This document shows positions 19,507-27,725 of a stretch of DNA of 64,000 nucleotides, in pieces. The DNA is from Rhizobium sp. RU33A (GTDB lineage Bacteria; Pseudomonadota; Alphaproteobacteria; Rhizobiales; Rhizobiaceae). The DNA lies in assembly GCF_900156055.1 (NCBI RefSeq), contig NZ_FTMQ01000002.1, positions 248,001 to 312,000 of the forward strand. The letters run 5' to 3'. The notes under the pieces were generated by a model. That model did not search any database. It was not told the origin of the DNA and worked only from the letters and a program-made list of their open reading frames with translations. A program made the position numbers and the translations under genes. Position 1 is the stretch's first letter. Every line of letters begins with the position of its first letter.

Positions 19507-20682
19507 TCAGTCCAGCTTGAAGGTCGATAGACGAGAGACCAGACCTTTGATCGTTGCACTGTCGGCATTGGCGAAGGCGAAGCGCAGGTAATCCTGGCAG
19601 TCGTCGCCGAAATAGGCGCCGGGGATGCAGAGCACGCCCGCCTTCTTCGCCAGCCTTTCCGCGACATGGGCGGAGTCCTGGCCTGCGAAGGGATGGCGGA
19701 TGAAGGCGAAATAGGCGCCGAGCGAGTCCATCTGCCAGTCGGGAAGCTTGGCCATCACGCCCTTCAGGGTTTCGGCGCGCTTAAGGATCTCGATGCGGTT
19801 GTCCTCGCGCCAGGCCTTGAGCGCCGGGATCGCCTTGGCGACGGCCGCCTGGGGTGGACGCGGCGCGCAGATCTGCAGATTGTCCATGACCTTGGCGATT
19901 TCCGAGACGGCACGGGGGCCGGCCGTGATTGCGCCGAGGCGGTGGCCTGGGATGCAAAAGGATTTGGAGAAGGAGTAGAGGAGGATGAGGTTCTCTTCCC
20001 AGCCGTCGACCGATAGCAGATCATGCGGGCGGCCTTCGCCGGGGAGGAAGTCGCGATAGGTCTCGTCGAGAATGAGGAAAGCACCTGCCTTGCGGCAGGC
20101 CTCGAAGGCCTGGCGCAGCAGGTCCGCCGGATATATGGCGCCCGTCGGGTTGTTCGGTGACACGAGTGCCACGGCTTTGACGCCCTTCGCCAGGGCCGCC
20201 TCGATGCCTTCGATGGTGGGCACGAAACCGGTCGCTGGATCAAGCGGGATCAGCTCGCGGCGAATGCCCATCATCGTCAGCGTGGTTTCCTGGTTGAAGT
20301 AAAAGGGATCCGTCAGCGCCACCGCATCGCCGCTCCCCGCAATCGCGGAGACTGTTGCCATGAAGGCCTGGTTGCAGCCGGCAGTGATGTGGATGTTGTC
20401 GGCCGTGACAGGCGCGCCGTAAACGGAGGCCACTTCTGCCGCATAGGCCTCGCGCAGCGGCGCTTCGCCTTCTATCGGGCCGTAGCCGGCATTTGACCGC
20501 GCCGAGGCGGCCTCGGCCAGCCAAGCGAAGAGATCGGGATGCGGCGGATAGCCGGGCACCGCCTGGCTCAAGTCGATCATCGGGCCCGCCGCTTCGTCAT
20601 AGGCGCGCGCCCAGGCAAAAACCGAAGGGACAGGCGGAGCCGAGAGATCTGCAACGAGCGGATTGAAGGGGGCGGCGGGCAT
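19507..20682 (-). CDS. Class I/II PLP-dependent aminotransferase
   Basis: A fold-type I aminotransferase of 391 residues. Family features are AGCNQAFMATVSAI, SPNNPTGAIYP, LDETYRDF (PLP-ring Asp and Tyr) and SFSKSFCIPGHRLG with the Schiff-base Lys, then LRFAFAN near the C-terminus. Substrate is unknown; an aspartate/aromatic-like or 2-oxo acid role is open. The start has a GAGGAAC ribosome site. It lies between the LysR gene and the flavoprotein gene, separated by 19 and 6 bases. Confidence 0.87.
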   Translation of the reverse strand: MPAAPFNPLVADLSAPPVPSVFAWARAYDEAAGPMIDLSQAVPGYPPHPDLFAWLAEAASARSNAGYGPIEGEAPLREAYAAEVASVYGAPVTADNIHITAGCNQAFMATVSAIAGSGDAVALTDPFYFNQETTLTMMGIRRELIPLDPATGFVPTIEGIEAALAKGVKAVALVSPNNPTGAIYPADLLRQAFEACRKAGAFLILDETYRDFLPGEGRPHDLLSVDGWEENLILLYSFSKSFCIPGHRLGAITAGPRAVSEIAKVMDNLQICAPRPPQAAVAKAIPALKAWREDNRIEILKRAETLKGVMAKLPDWQMDSLGAYFAFIRHPFAGQDSAHVAERLAKKAGVLCIPGAYFGDDCQDYLRFAFANADSATIKGLVSRLSTFKLD

Positions 20683-20701
20683 GGCAGGTTCCTCGGTGTT
20701 A

Positions 20702-21694
20702 TCAGCTCTCTTCCGAGAGCACGGTAATAGTGTTGGTGTTGGTGTTGCGCTTGCGGGTCGAGGGCAGGCCTCGTCCCGAAGGTCGGCTTGCCGGGCGCGG
20801 CTGGGCGGCGCGCTCGGTTTCGATCATGTCGAAGATCCAGTCGATGAAGACCTTGGCGATCGGGGCTGGGCGAACATCATTGCGAGCCGCGACATAGAAG
20901 GCATCCGGTGCGGGCACCGCGAGATCGAAGGGGATGACCAGTTCGCCGGCGGCAATCAGGCTGGAGGCCGTGATGCTATCCCCGAGCGCCACGCCCTGGC
21001 CGAAACGGGCAGCCTCCGTCGAAAGCCTTGCATCGCCCATGAAGTGTTCCCGCGCCTTGGGCATGTCGAGCTGATCAGCGGCGGCAAGCCAGCTTCGCCA
21101 TTCGCGGCCGTCATCGCCATGCAGCAGCACGTGGTCGTGCAGATCGCGAACCGATCGCAGAGGCCGCGTGTTGAGCAGCGTGGGGCTGACAACGGGGAAG
21201 AGTTCGAAGGTGCTCCAGAGCCGTGTCCAGCAATCCTTCCAGCCGCCGGCGCCATAGAGGATCGCAATGTCGATGTCGGGGGAGTAGATGAGGTTCGGAT
21301 CGTTGCTTGAGGTCAACGTCAGGCTGATCTCGGGATAGCGATCGACGAAGGAGCCGAGGCGGGGCACGAGCCAAAGCGAGAGTAGCGCCGGCACGCAGGA
21401 GATGCGCAGGCTGCCGCTGGTCGAGGGGCGGTTCATCAGCGCGGTTGCCGCCGCAATGCCATCGAAAGCCTGGGTGACGGCCGGCAGGAGGAGCGCGCCT
21501 TGCGGTGTCAGTTTCAGACGCTTGCCCCCGCGCTCGAAAAGCGCCGTCTTCAGCGTTTCTTCCAGGCTGCGGATCTGATGCGAGATGGCGCCGTGGGTGA
21601 CGCTCAACTCCCGCGCTGCAGCCGAGATCGAGCCGCGACGAGCGGCGGCCTCGAAGGCGCGCAGGGGGTTGAGCGGGGGCAGGCGGCTTGCCAT
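20702..21694 (-). CDS. LysR-family regulator, GcvA-like
   Basis: A 330-residue LysR regulator. The winged helix-turn-helix is at residues ~8-66 (LRAFEAAARRGSISAAARELSVTHGAISHQI), followed by a GcvA-type effector domain. It diverges from the ureohydrolase gene and precedes the aminotransferase, so it could control either side. The likely ligand is a small nitrogen compound such as an amino acid or guanidine derivative, inferred from context only. Confidence 0.88.
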   Translation of the reverse strand: MASRLPPLNPLRAFEAAARRGSISAAARELSVTHGAISHQIRSLEETLKTALFERGGKRLKLTPQGALLLPAVTQAFDGIAAATALMNRPSTSGSLRISCVPALLSLWLVPRLGSFVDRYPEISLTLTSSNDPNLIYSPDIDIAILYGAGGWKDCWTRLWSTFELFPVVSPTLLNTRPLRSVRDLHDHVLLHGDDGREWRSWLAAADQLDMPKAREHFMGDARLSTEAARFGQGVALGDSITASSLIAAGELVIPFDLAVPAPDAFYVAARNDVRPAPIAKVFIDWIFDMIETERAAQPRPASRPSGRGLPSTRKRNTNTNTITVLSEES

Positions 21695-21710
21695 TGATGG
21701 TTCAGGATCC

Positions 21711-21725
21711 GTGAATTTTTCTCAC
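21711..21725. promoter_or_regulatory. Candidate LysR operator between the regulator and the ureohydrolase gene
   Basis: GTGA-N7-TCAC is a short interrupted palindrome with an A/T-rich centre (T-N11-A-like), 17 bp upstream of the LysR start and 133 bp before the ureohydrolase. LysR proteins commonly bind such sites. Confidence 0.35.
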
Positions 21726-21857
21726 ATCGAATGCTATAACATCGTGAATTGATTTTCCAAGTCTGTTGCGGGTTAATGCTTACAATAAAGGCATGCCAAG
21801 ATCGTGCCGCAAAAATGGACGATGATCTGCTCATTGTTCACTAACAGGGAACGCCAG

Positions 21858-22913
21858 ATGACTTTCGATGAAAAGCGCCTTGCGGCGCTGCGCGAGAAAT
21901 ACGGAAACGACAAGGCCGGCGAGATCTTCGATCCGAAGTTTGCCAAGGTCGGCGAGAAGATCTTCTCGAACGGTACGCGGGCTGCCCCGTATGCCGGCGT
22001 GCCGACTTTCGTGTCTGCGCCCTATCGCCAGGTTGATCAGCGCAACCCGGATGTCAGTGATCTCGACGTCGCGATCGTCGGTGTGCCGATGGACCTGGGC
22101 GTCACCAATCGGCCAGGCTCGCGCTTTGGGCCTCGCGCCTTGCGGGCCATCGATCGCATCGGTCCTTACAACCATGTTCTCGAATGCGCGCCGGTCTTCG
22201 ATCTCAAGGTCGCCGATATCGGTGACGTGCCGTTTTCCAGCCGTTACCGGCTGGAGATGAGCCATGACGACATCGAGGCCTATCACACGAAGCTGGTGAG
22301 CCAGGGCGTGTTGCCGCTCTCTGTTGGCGGTGACCATTCGATCACCCATCCGATCATGAAGGCGATTGCCAAGAAGCATGGCCCCGTCGGCATGGTCCAC
22401 ATCGACGCCCATTGCGACACCGGCGGTGCCTTCGACCAGACGAAGTTCCACCATGGTGGCCCGTTCCGCAACGCGGTGCTGGATGGCGTGCTCGATCCGG
22501 TCCGGACGATCCAGATCGGCATTCGCGGACCTGCCGAATATCTCTGGGAGTTCTCCTACGAGTCCGGAATGACCGTCATTCACGCCGAGGAAATCAATGG
22601 TCTCGGCATTGCGGCAATCATCGAAAAGGCAAAGGCCGTGATCGGAGATGGGCCGACCTATCTTTCCTTCGATATCGACAGTCTCGATCCGAGCGTCGCT
22701 CCCGGCACTGGCACGCCGGAGGTCGGTGGTCTGACGTCACGCGAGGCACTGGAGCTCATTCGTGGCTTCAAGGGCATGAATCTCATCGGCGGCGATGTGG
22801 TCGAAGTCGCGCCGCAATATGACGCGAACCACAATACGGCGCACGTCGGCGCACAAATCCTCTTCGAAATCCTCAGCCTGATGGTCTACAGTCCGGCCAT
22901 CAAGGCCCGCTGA
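21858..22913 (+). CDS. speB: Ureohydrolase family protein, agmatinase-like
   Basis: A 351-residue Mn-dependent ureohydrolase that splits a guanidino group to urea plus an amine. Metal motifs are GGDHSITHP, HIDAHCDT and SFDIDSLDPSVAPGTGTPE. The substrate could be agmatine, but guanidinobutyrate, guanidinopropionate or guanidine hydrolases share these motifs, so the symbol is tentative. The start at 21858 has AGGGAACG upstream; an earlier start at 21804 is unlikely. A polyamine-type ABC transporter follows, and a LysR gene is divergent. Confidence 0.85.
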   Translation: MTFDEKRLAALREKYGNDKAGEIFDPKFAKVGEKIFSNGTRAAPYAGVPTFVSAPYRQVDQRNPDVSDLDVAIVGVPMDLGVTNRPGSRFGPRALRAIDRIGPYNHVLECAPVFDLKVADIGDVPFSSRYRLEMSHDDIEAYHTKLVSQGVLPLSVGGDHSITHPIMKAIAKKHGPVGMVHIDAHCDTGGAFDQTKFHHGGPFRNAVLDGVLDPVRTIQIGIRGPAEYLWEFSYESGMTVIHAEEINGLGIAAIIEKAKAVIGDGPTYLSFDIDSLDPSVAPGTGTPEVGGLTSREALELIRGFKGMNLIGGDVVEVAPQYDANHNTAHVGAQILFEILSLMVYSPAIKAR

Positions 22914-22924
22914 GGGCTGATATC

Positions 22925-22946
22925 CCGGACGGCTCATGTCGTCCGG
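22925..22946 (+). other. Intergenic hairpin between the ureohydrolase and binding-protein genes
   Basis: CCGGACG / CGTCCGG, seven base pairs around an 8-nt loop, with no T-tract. It may protect the downstream mRNA or partly stop transcription, which would set different levels for the enzyme and the binding protein. Confidence 0.45.
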
Positions 22947-23002
22947 CAACCGATACAGACGAACGGGCGAAAACGCCTCAACCACAACAAGGGAACAGGA
23001 CC

Positions 23003-24091
23003 ATGAAAGACATTCTCTCCACTTCCGTCAGCCGCCGCGGCGTGCTCGCCGGCTCGGTCGCAGCCGCCGGCGCGCTCGCCATGCCGTCGATCCTGCGCGC
23101 TCAGGACAAGTCGATCAAGATCGGCGTCTATGGCGGTTACTTCAAGGATTCGTTCGACAAGAACATCTTCCCGGAGTTCACAAAGGCAACCGGCATTGCC
23201 GTCGAATCCATCGCCGAGCCGACAGGTGAAGCCTGGCTCGTGCAGCTGGAACAGGCCGCCAAGGCCGGCCAGGCACCGGCCGACCTTTCGATGATGTCGC
23301 AGGTTGCCATGCTGAAGGGCCAGGCCACCGAGCTCTGGGCGCCGATCGACATGGGGAAGATCAGCAATGCCTTCGGCCTGATCGACCGCTTCGTCAACAA
23401 GTATCCGGATGGTCGCGTCGCCGGCGTCGGTGCTGTCGCCTGGTACATCACGCTCGTCACCAACACCGATGTCTACAAGGAAGCTCCGACCTCCTGGGAA
23501 GCCCTGTGGGATCCGGCGAATGCCGACAAGCTCGGCCTGCTCGCGCTCGTCTCCAACTCCTTCCTGCTGGAAGTGACCGCCAAGACCTATCTCGGCGGCA
23601 CCAACGCGCTCGATACCGAAGAGGGCATCCTGAAGGCGCTCGAGAAGCTCGCAGAAGTGAAGCCGAATGTGCGCCTCTGGTATCGTGACGAAGCGCAGTT
23701 CGAGCAGTCGCTGAAGTCGGGCGAAATCCCGATGGGCCAGTATTACCACGACGTCACGGGTCTTGCCGCTGCCGATGGCCAGCCGGTACGCTCGACCTTC
23801 CCGAAGGAAGGCGGCATTCAGGACTCTGGCTGCTGGGCTCTGTCGCGCGCTTCGGCCAAGACCGAGGAAGCTCACATCTTCATCGACTACATGTGCCAGC
23901 CGTCGATCCAGGCGACCCTGTCGCGCAAGGTCGGCACGGCGCCTACGGTCAAGCGCGAACTGCTCGACCTGACCGATGCCGAATTCGCCTCGGTATCCTC
24001 CGATATCGAGCCGATCACGCCGCGTTATGATCTCTACCAGACCAAGTCGGACTGGCTGAACCAGAAGTGGACCGAGCTGATCGTCGGTTGA
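23003..24091 (+). CDS. ABC transporter periplasmic binding protein, PotD/PotF type
   Basis: A 362-residue extracellular solute-binding protein. It starts with a Tat-type signal (SVSRRGVLAGSVAAAGALAMP, twin arginine at ~10-11), so it may be exported folded. The mature part, KIGVYGGYFKDSFDKNIFPEFTKATG onward, resembles polyamine/spermidine-type binding proteins. It is 87 bp after the ureohydrolase gene. The ATPase and permeases that should partner it begin about 940 bp later, after a repeat and a toxin-antitoxin pair. Confidence 0.88.
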   Translation: MKDILSTSVSRRGVLAGSVAAAGALAMPSILRAQDKSIKIGVYGGYFKDSFDKNIFPEFTKATGIAVESIAEPTGEAWLVQLEQAAKAGQAPADLSMMSQVAMLKGQATELWAPIDMGKISNAFGLIDRFVNKYPDGRVAGVGAVAWYITLVTNTDVYKEAPTSWEALWDPANADKLGLLALVSNSFLLEVTAKTYLGGTNALDTEEGILKALEKLAEVKPNVRLWYRDEAQFEQSLKSGEIPMGQYYHDVTGLAAADGQPVRSTFPKEGGIQDSGCWALSRASAKTEEAHIFIDYMCQPSIQATLSRKVGTAPTVKRELLDLTDAEFASVSSDIEPITPRYDLYQTKSDWLNQKWTELIVG

Positions 24092-24108
24092 TCAGAGGGC
24101 TGCTGTTG

Positions 24109-24237
24109 CCCCTCATCCGCCCTGAGCTTGTCGAAGGGCCGGCACCTTCTCCCCGCAGGCGGGGAGAAGGAGGCAAGCTGCTGGCTCTGTGCCAACTTCT
24201 CCTCTCCCCGCTTGCGGGGAGAGGGTAGGGTGAGGGG
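24109..24237. repeat. Mosaic palindromic repeat (RIME-like), copy 1
   Basis: Two hairpin-forming blocks, each centred on CTCCCCGC..GCGGGGAG, between end motifs CCCCTCATCCGCC and GGGTGAGGGGC. The same arrangement occurs in reverse orientation at 31536-31644. This copy has an extra segment containing CTGAGCTTGTCGAAGG. It resembles the rhizobial intergenic mosaic elements and is non-coding; short frames across it are chance. Confidence 0.8.
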
Positions 24238-24331
24238 CTGATCTTGCCGCGATCTGGGAGACTTGCGGGGTTTTGCGGCATCTTCACGCCCGTGATAGGA
24301 TCACCGAAGGCATCTCAGCGGAGACAATCTC

Positions 24332-24577
24332 ATGGCAACGGTCAGCGTGCGCGATGTGAATACCGATCTTTCCGAACTGGTGGACGAGGTGATCAAGGGC
24401 GGCAGCGTGACGATTACGCGGGATGGCAAGCCTGTGGCGACGCTGGTGGCGGTGGAGAGGGAGCCAAAAGCTGACCCAGGGCAGAAACCGAATCTGGTCG
24501 ATTATCTGAAGAGTTTCCCCGAACCCGGCCTAGTCCTTGAACGAAATCCTTCTCCGAGCCGGGACGTGGATCTTTGA
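24332..24577 (+). CDS. Antitoxin, Phd/YefM type, partner of the PIN toxin
   Basis: An 81-residue antitoxin. The N-terminal half (SVRDVNTDLSELVDEVIKGGSVTITRDGKPVATLVAV) is the DNA-binding Phd/YefM fold; the C-terminal tail with DYLKSFPEPGL should wrap the toxin. It ends with a TTGA overlap on the toxin start. As in other modules, the antitoxin-toxin complex probably represses its own promoter in the 94 bp after the repeat. Confidence 0.85.
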   Translation: MATVSVRDVNTDLSELVDEVIKGGSVTITRDGKPVATLVAVEREPKADPGQKPNLVDYLKSFPEPGLVLERNPSPSRDVDL

Positions 24578-25008
24578 AAGGATATCTGCTCGATACCAAT
24601 GCAGTCTCGCTGCTTTACGACGGAAGAGCCTCGGAAGCGTTTGAAGACTGGTTGCGGCAGCGCTTTGGGGAAGAATCTCTTTATCTATCGACGATCACTG
24701 TCCTTGAGATACAGAAGGGTGCAACGAAGCTCGAACTGGTCAAGAATGGTAATCCCACTCGGGCGCGGCAATTGCGCCTCTGGCTGCAAAGTCTCATCGA
24801 GCAGTATGCCGACAGCATTTTGGTCGTTGATACTGAAACAGCGCTTGCCGCCGGAACCCTTGATGGGGCAATGCGTGCACGCGGTCACAACGGCCAGCTC
24901 GCCGACATCCTCATCGCCGCAACGGCGCAAACCCACGGCCTCACCGTCGTGACTGCCAACACCCGAGACTTCGAGCCCCTGGGCGTCGACTGTCTCGCAC
25001 CGTTTTGA
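24574..25008 (+). CDS. vapC: VapC-like PIN-domain ribonuclease toxin
   Basis: A 144-residue PIN-domain toxin, expected to cut RNA until bound by its antitoxin. Acidic metal residues D7 (LLDTNA), E45 (VLEIQKG), D111 (LADILIAATA) and D132 (NTRDF) are all in place, so it should be active. Translation starts at a TTG that overlaps the antitoxin stop by four bases. It lies between a transporter binding-protein gene and the matching ATPase gene, an unusual place that points to insertion. Confidence 0.88.
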   Translation: MKGYLLDTNAVSLLYDGRASEAFEDWLRQRFGEESLYLSTITVLEIQKGATKLELVKNGNPTRARQLRLWLQSLIEQYADSILVVDTETALAAGTLDGAMRARGHNGQLADILIAATAQTHGLTVVTANTRDFEPLGVDCLAPF

Positions 25009-25033
25009 ACAACATTCGTCTGATTGGAAGTCC

Positions 25034-26068
25034 ATGTCCGGCCTCACCCTCAATTCCGTCACCAAGCAGTTCGGTCCGTTTACGGCCGTGGACAATGTGC
25101 AGCTTTCGGTGCCGCATGGTACCTTCGTCTGCCTGCTCGGCCCCTCCGGCTGTGGCAAGACCACGCTGCTTCGGATGATTGCCGGTCTCGACAGCCCGAC
25201 CGACGGTGCGATCATTCTTGATGGCCAGGACATTACCCAGGTGCCGACGCACAAGCGGGATCTCGGCATGGTCTTTCAGTCGCTGGCGCTTTTCCCGCAT
25301 CTGACCGTCGGCGAGAACATCGCCTATCCCTTGCGCATCCGTGGCATCGGTCGCGAGGAGCAGATGAAGCGGGTCAACGAGCTGCTCTCGATGATCCACC
25401 TCACCGGCTATGCCGACCGTCCCGTTCACAAGCTCTCCGGCGGCCAGCGGCAGCGTGTTGCGATTGCCCGGGCGCTCGCCATCTCGCCCAAACTCTTCCT
25501 GCTCGACGAACCGCTGTCGGCGCTCGATGCCAAGCTGCGCGAAGCGATGCAGGTGGAGCTGCGCAAGCTGCAGCAGCAGCTCGGCATCACCACGATCGTC
25601 GTCACGCATGACCAGCGCGAGGCGATGACAATGGCCGATACGGTCGTCGTCATGAATGGCGGCAAGATCCGTCAGGCGGCGAGCCCGATCGAGATCTATC
25701 GCCGTCCAGCCGATCGTTTCGTGGCCGACTTCATCGGGTCTACCAACCTCCTGCCGCTGACTGCGCAGGGCGGTTCTGCGCTGGTGCTCGGCCATAGCGT
25801 TGCCGGTATTTCGGCACCGTCTGGGCAGGGGCAGGCGAGCCTCTCGGTTCGCCCCGAGGACGTGAAGCTTGCTGCTCCTGGCGAAGGCCGCATTACCGGC
25901 AAGGTCACCTTCATCCGCGATCTCGGCGGCACGATCGAGACCTTCCTTGATGTTGCGGGTACCGAAGTCGTCGCCGTTTCGACTCCGCGCGAGCGGCCCG
26001 TCGTCACCGTCGGCCAAGATGTCGGCATCGTCATCGACCCCGAAACAGCCGTGGTGCTCTCAGCATGA
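25034..26068 (+). CDS. ABC transporter ATP-binding protein, PotA type
   Basis: A 344-residue ATPase energising import. Walker A is GPSGCGKTT, the signature is LSGGQRQRVAIARAL, Walker B is LFLLDEP, with the switch His in VVTHD; a C-terminal TOBE-like regulatory domain follows residue ~235. It overlaps the first permease gene by ATGA. It most likely serves the binding protein at 23003. Confidence 0.92.
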   Translation: MSGLTLNSVTKQFGPFTAVDNVQLSVPHGTFVCLLGPSGCGKTTLLRMIAGLDSPTDGAIILDGQDITQVPTHKRDLGMVFQSLALFPHLTVGENIAYPLRIRGIGREEQMKRVNELLSMIHLTGYADRPVHKLSGGQRQRVAIARALAISPKLFLLDEPLSALDAKLREAMQVELRKLQQQLGITTIVVTHDQREAMTMADTVVVMNGGKIRQAASPIEIYRRPADRFVADFIGSTNLLPLTAQGGSALVLGHSVAGISAPSGQGQASLSVRPEDVKLAAPGEGRITGKVTFIRDLGGTIETFLDVAGTEVVAVSTPRERPVVTVGQDVGIVIDPETAVVLSA

Positions 26069-26919
26069 GACGCGAGTCCCCGAAAACCGCGCTTGACTAT
26101 GCGCCGCTCGCCTTTCCGGCCGGCATGCTGATCCTGTTCTTTGTCGTGCCCTTCGCGACGATGATCGCTGTCTCCTTCTTCAAGCGGGATCCGACCGGCT
26201 TCTATTCGCCGGATTTCGTTTTCGACAATTACGCCCGTTTCCTGAGCTTCTTCTTCGGTGGCGTACTCAGCTTCTCACTGGGGCTTGCGATCGCTGTTGC
26301 CGTGGTCTGCGTGACGCTGGCGTTGCCCTTCACCTATCTGCTCGCCCGCATGTCTCGCAAAGCACAGGTGGTGTGGCTGGTGGCGCTCCTCTCCGTGCTG
26401 TCGCTCTCGGAAGTCATCATCGGTTTTGCCTGGTCGACACTGCTTTCGCGCACGGCCGGCGTCACCAATCTCCTGGTGATGGTCGGCTTGATGGAAAGCC
26501 CCGTGGCATTGATGCCGAATTTCGGCGCTGTCTTGACCGGCATGACCTATCAGGCGCTGCCCTATACCGTGCTCGTGCTCTATCCCGCTCTCGTCAGGCT
26601 CGACCCCACACTGACGGAAGCGGCGCGCACGCTTGGTGCCTCGCCGCTCCGCGCCTTCTTCACGGTGGTCGCGCCGGCATTGCGCAACACGCTGATTGCC
26701 ACGCTGATCATGGTCTTCATTTTCGCGCTTGGATCTTATCTGTTGCCGCAGATCCTTGGCCGGCCCTCTCACTGGACGCTGTCTGTGCTGATCACAGACC
26801 AGGCGATCTACCAGTCGAACATGCCGTTTGCGGCGGCGATGGCCGTCTTCCTCGTGCTCGTCACGCTCGGCATGGTGGCGCTGACGCTGCTGATCGGTCG
26901 CAAGGGAGAGACAGCATGA
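26065..26919 (+). CDS. ABC transporter permease, PotB type
   Basis: A 284-residue inner-membrane permease with about six transmembrane helices and the coupling loop EAARTLGASPLRAFFTVVAP (EAA motif) that contacts the ATPase. It starts in the ATPase stop and its own stop overlaps the second permease (ATGA). The order ATPase-permease-permease matches polyamine/opine-type importers. Confidence 0.91.
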   Translation: MRRESPKTALDYAPLAFPAGMLILFFVVPFATMIAVSFFKRDPTGFYSPDFVFDNYARFLSFFFGGVLSFSLGLAIAVAVVCVTLALPFTYLLARMSRKAQVVWLVALLSVLSLSEVIIGFAWSTLLSRTAGVTNLLVMVGLMESPVALMPNFGAVLTGMTYQALPYTVLVLYPALVRLDPTLTEAARTLGASPLRAFFTVVAPALRNTLIATLIMVFIFALGSYLLPQILGRPSHWTLSVLITDQAIYQSNMPFAAAMAVFLVLVTLGMVALTLLIGRKGETA

Positions 26920-27716
26920 ACAAGGCTCTGACCCGTCTCTACTTTACGCTCATCGGCATTTTCCTCGCTGCGCCCATCGTCGTGGTCGCCGGGGTCTCGG
27001 TGAATGCTAAGCAGAGCCTCAACTTTCCGCCGCAGGGCTTTTCGCTCTCGTGGTACAGCGCGATTTTCACCGATCCGGGCTGGCGCGCGGCTTTGTTCGC
27101 CTCGGTCATCCTGGCGCTTTGCGCGGCGGCTCTTGCGGTTGCCATCGCGCTGCCGCTCGCCTGGTTTCTCTGGCGGCGACTTGCCCCCTGGGCGCAAGTG
27201 TTCCAACTGCTCGGCATTGCCCCCTTCACGCTGCCGCCGGTCATTACGGCACTCGGCCTTCTCACCTTCTGGGCAGCGACCGGCTTCTATGGTCAGCCCT
27301 GGACGGCCGTCATCAGCCACGCGATCTTCTTCGTGACGCTGCCCCTGGTGACGCTGTCGCTCGGCTTCTCGGCGATCGATCGCTCACTGGTCGAGGCAGC
27401 CGCCACCATGGGCGCCGACGACCGGACCATCTTCCGCACCGTCGTGCTGCCGCTGATCGCACCCTACCTCGTTTCTGGCTATGCCTTCGCTTTCGTCCTC
27501 TCGCTCAACGAATACATCGTCGCCTACATGACGGTCGGCTTCGTGATGGAAACGCTGCCAATCAAGATCTTCAACGCGCTGCGCTACGGCTATACGCCGG
27601 TCATGGCTTCAGTGACGATCCTGTTCGTGGCGGTCGCGGCCATCATCTTCGGCCTCGTGGCCCGCTTCGGCGACCTGCCGAAACTGCTCGGGGCGAATGC
27701 GGACGATCGCAGCTGA
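26916..27716 (+). CDS. ABC transporter permease, PotC type
   Basis: A 266-residue second permease with about six membrane helices and the EAA loop EAAATMGADDRTIFRTVVLP. The start MNKALTRLYF at 26916 lies in the stop of the first permease; the longer open frame upstream reads through the first permease out of frame and is not used. It ends nine bases from the convergent GMC dehydrogenase gene. Confidence 0.91.
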   Translation: MNKALTRLYFTLIGIFLAAPIVVVAGVSVNAKQSLNFPPQGFSLSWYSAIFTDPGWRAALFASVILALCAAALAVAIALPLAWFLWRRLAPWAQVFQLLGIAPFTLPPVITALGLLTFWAATGFYGQPWTAVISHAIFFVTLPLVTLSLGFSAIDRSLVEAAATMGADDRTIFRTVVLPLIAPYLVSGYAFAFVLSLNEYIVAYMTVGFVMETLPIKIFNALRYGYTPVMASVTILFVAVAAIIFGLVARFGDLPKLLGANADDRS

Positions 27717-27725
27717 TATCAACGA

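Noticed and set aside
24015-24287. Minus-strand open frame over the first mosaic repeat
   Set aside because: The translation is dominated by the repeat (PSPRLRGEGAG) and the end of the binding-protein gene; a common false call in such repeats.
26373-27716. 447-codon frame reading into the second permease
   Set aside because: The first 180 codons are an out-of-frame reading of the first permease; the permease proper starts at 26916 with an ATGA overlap.
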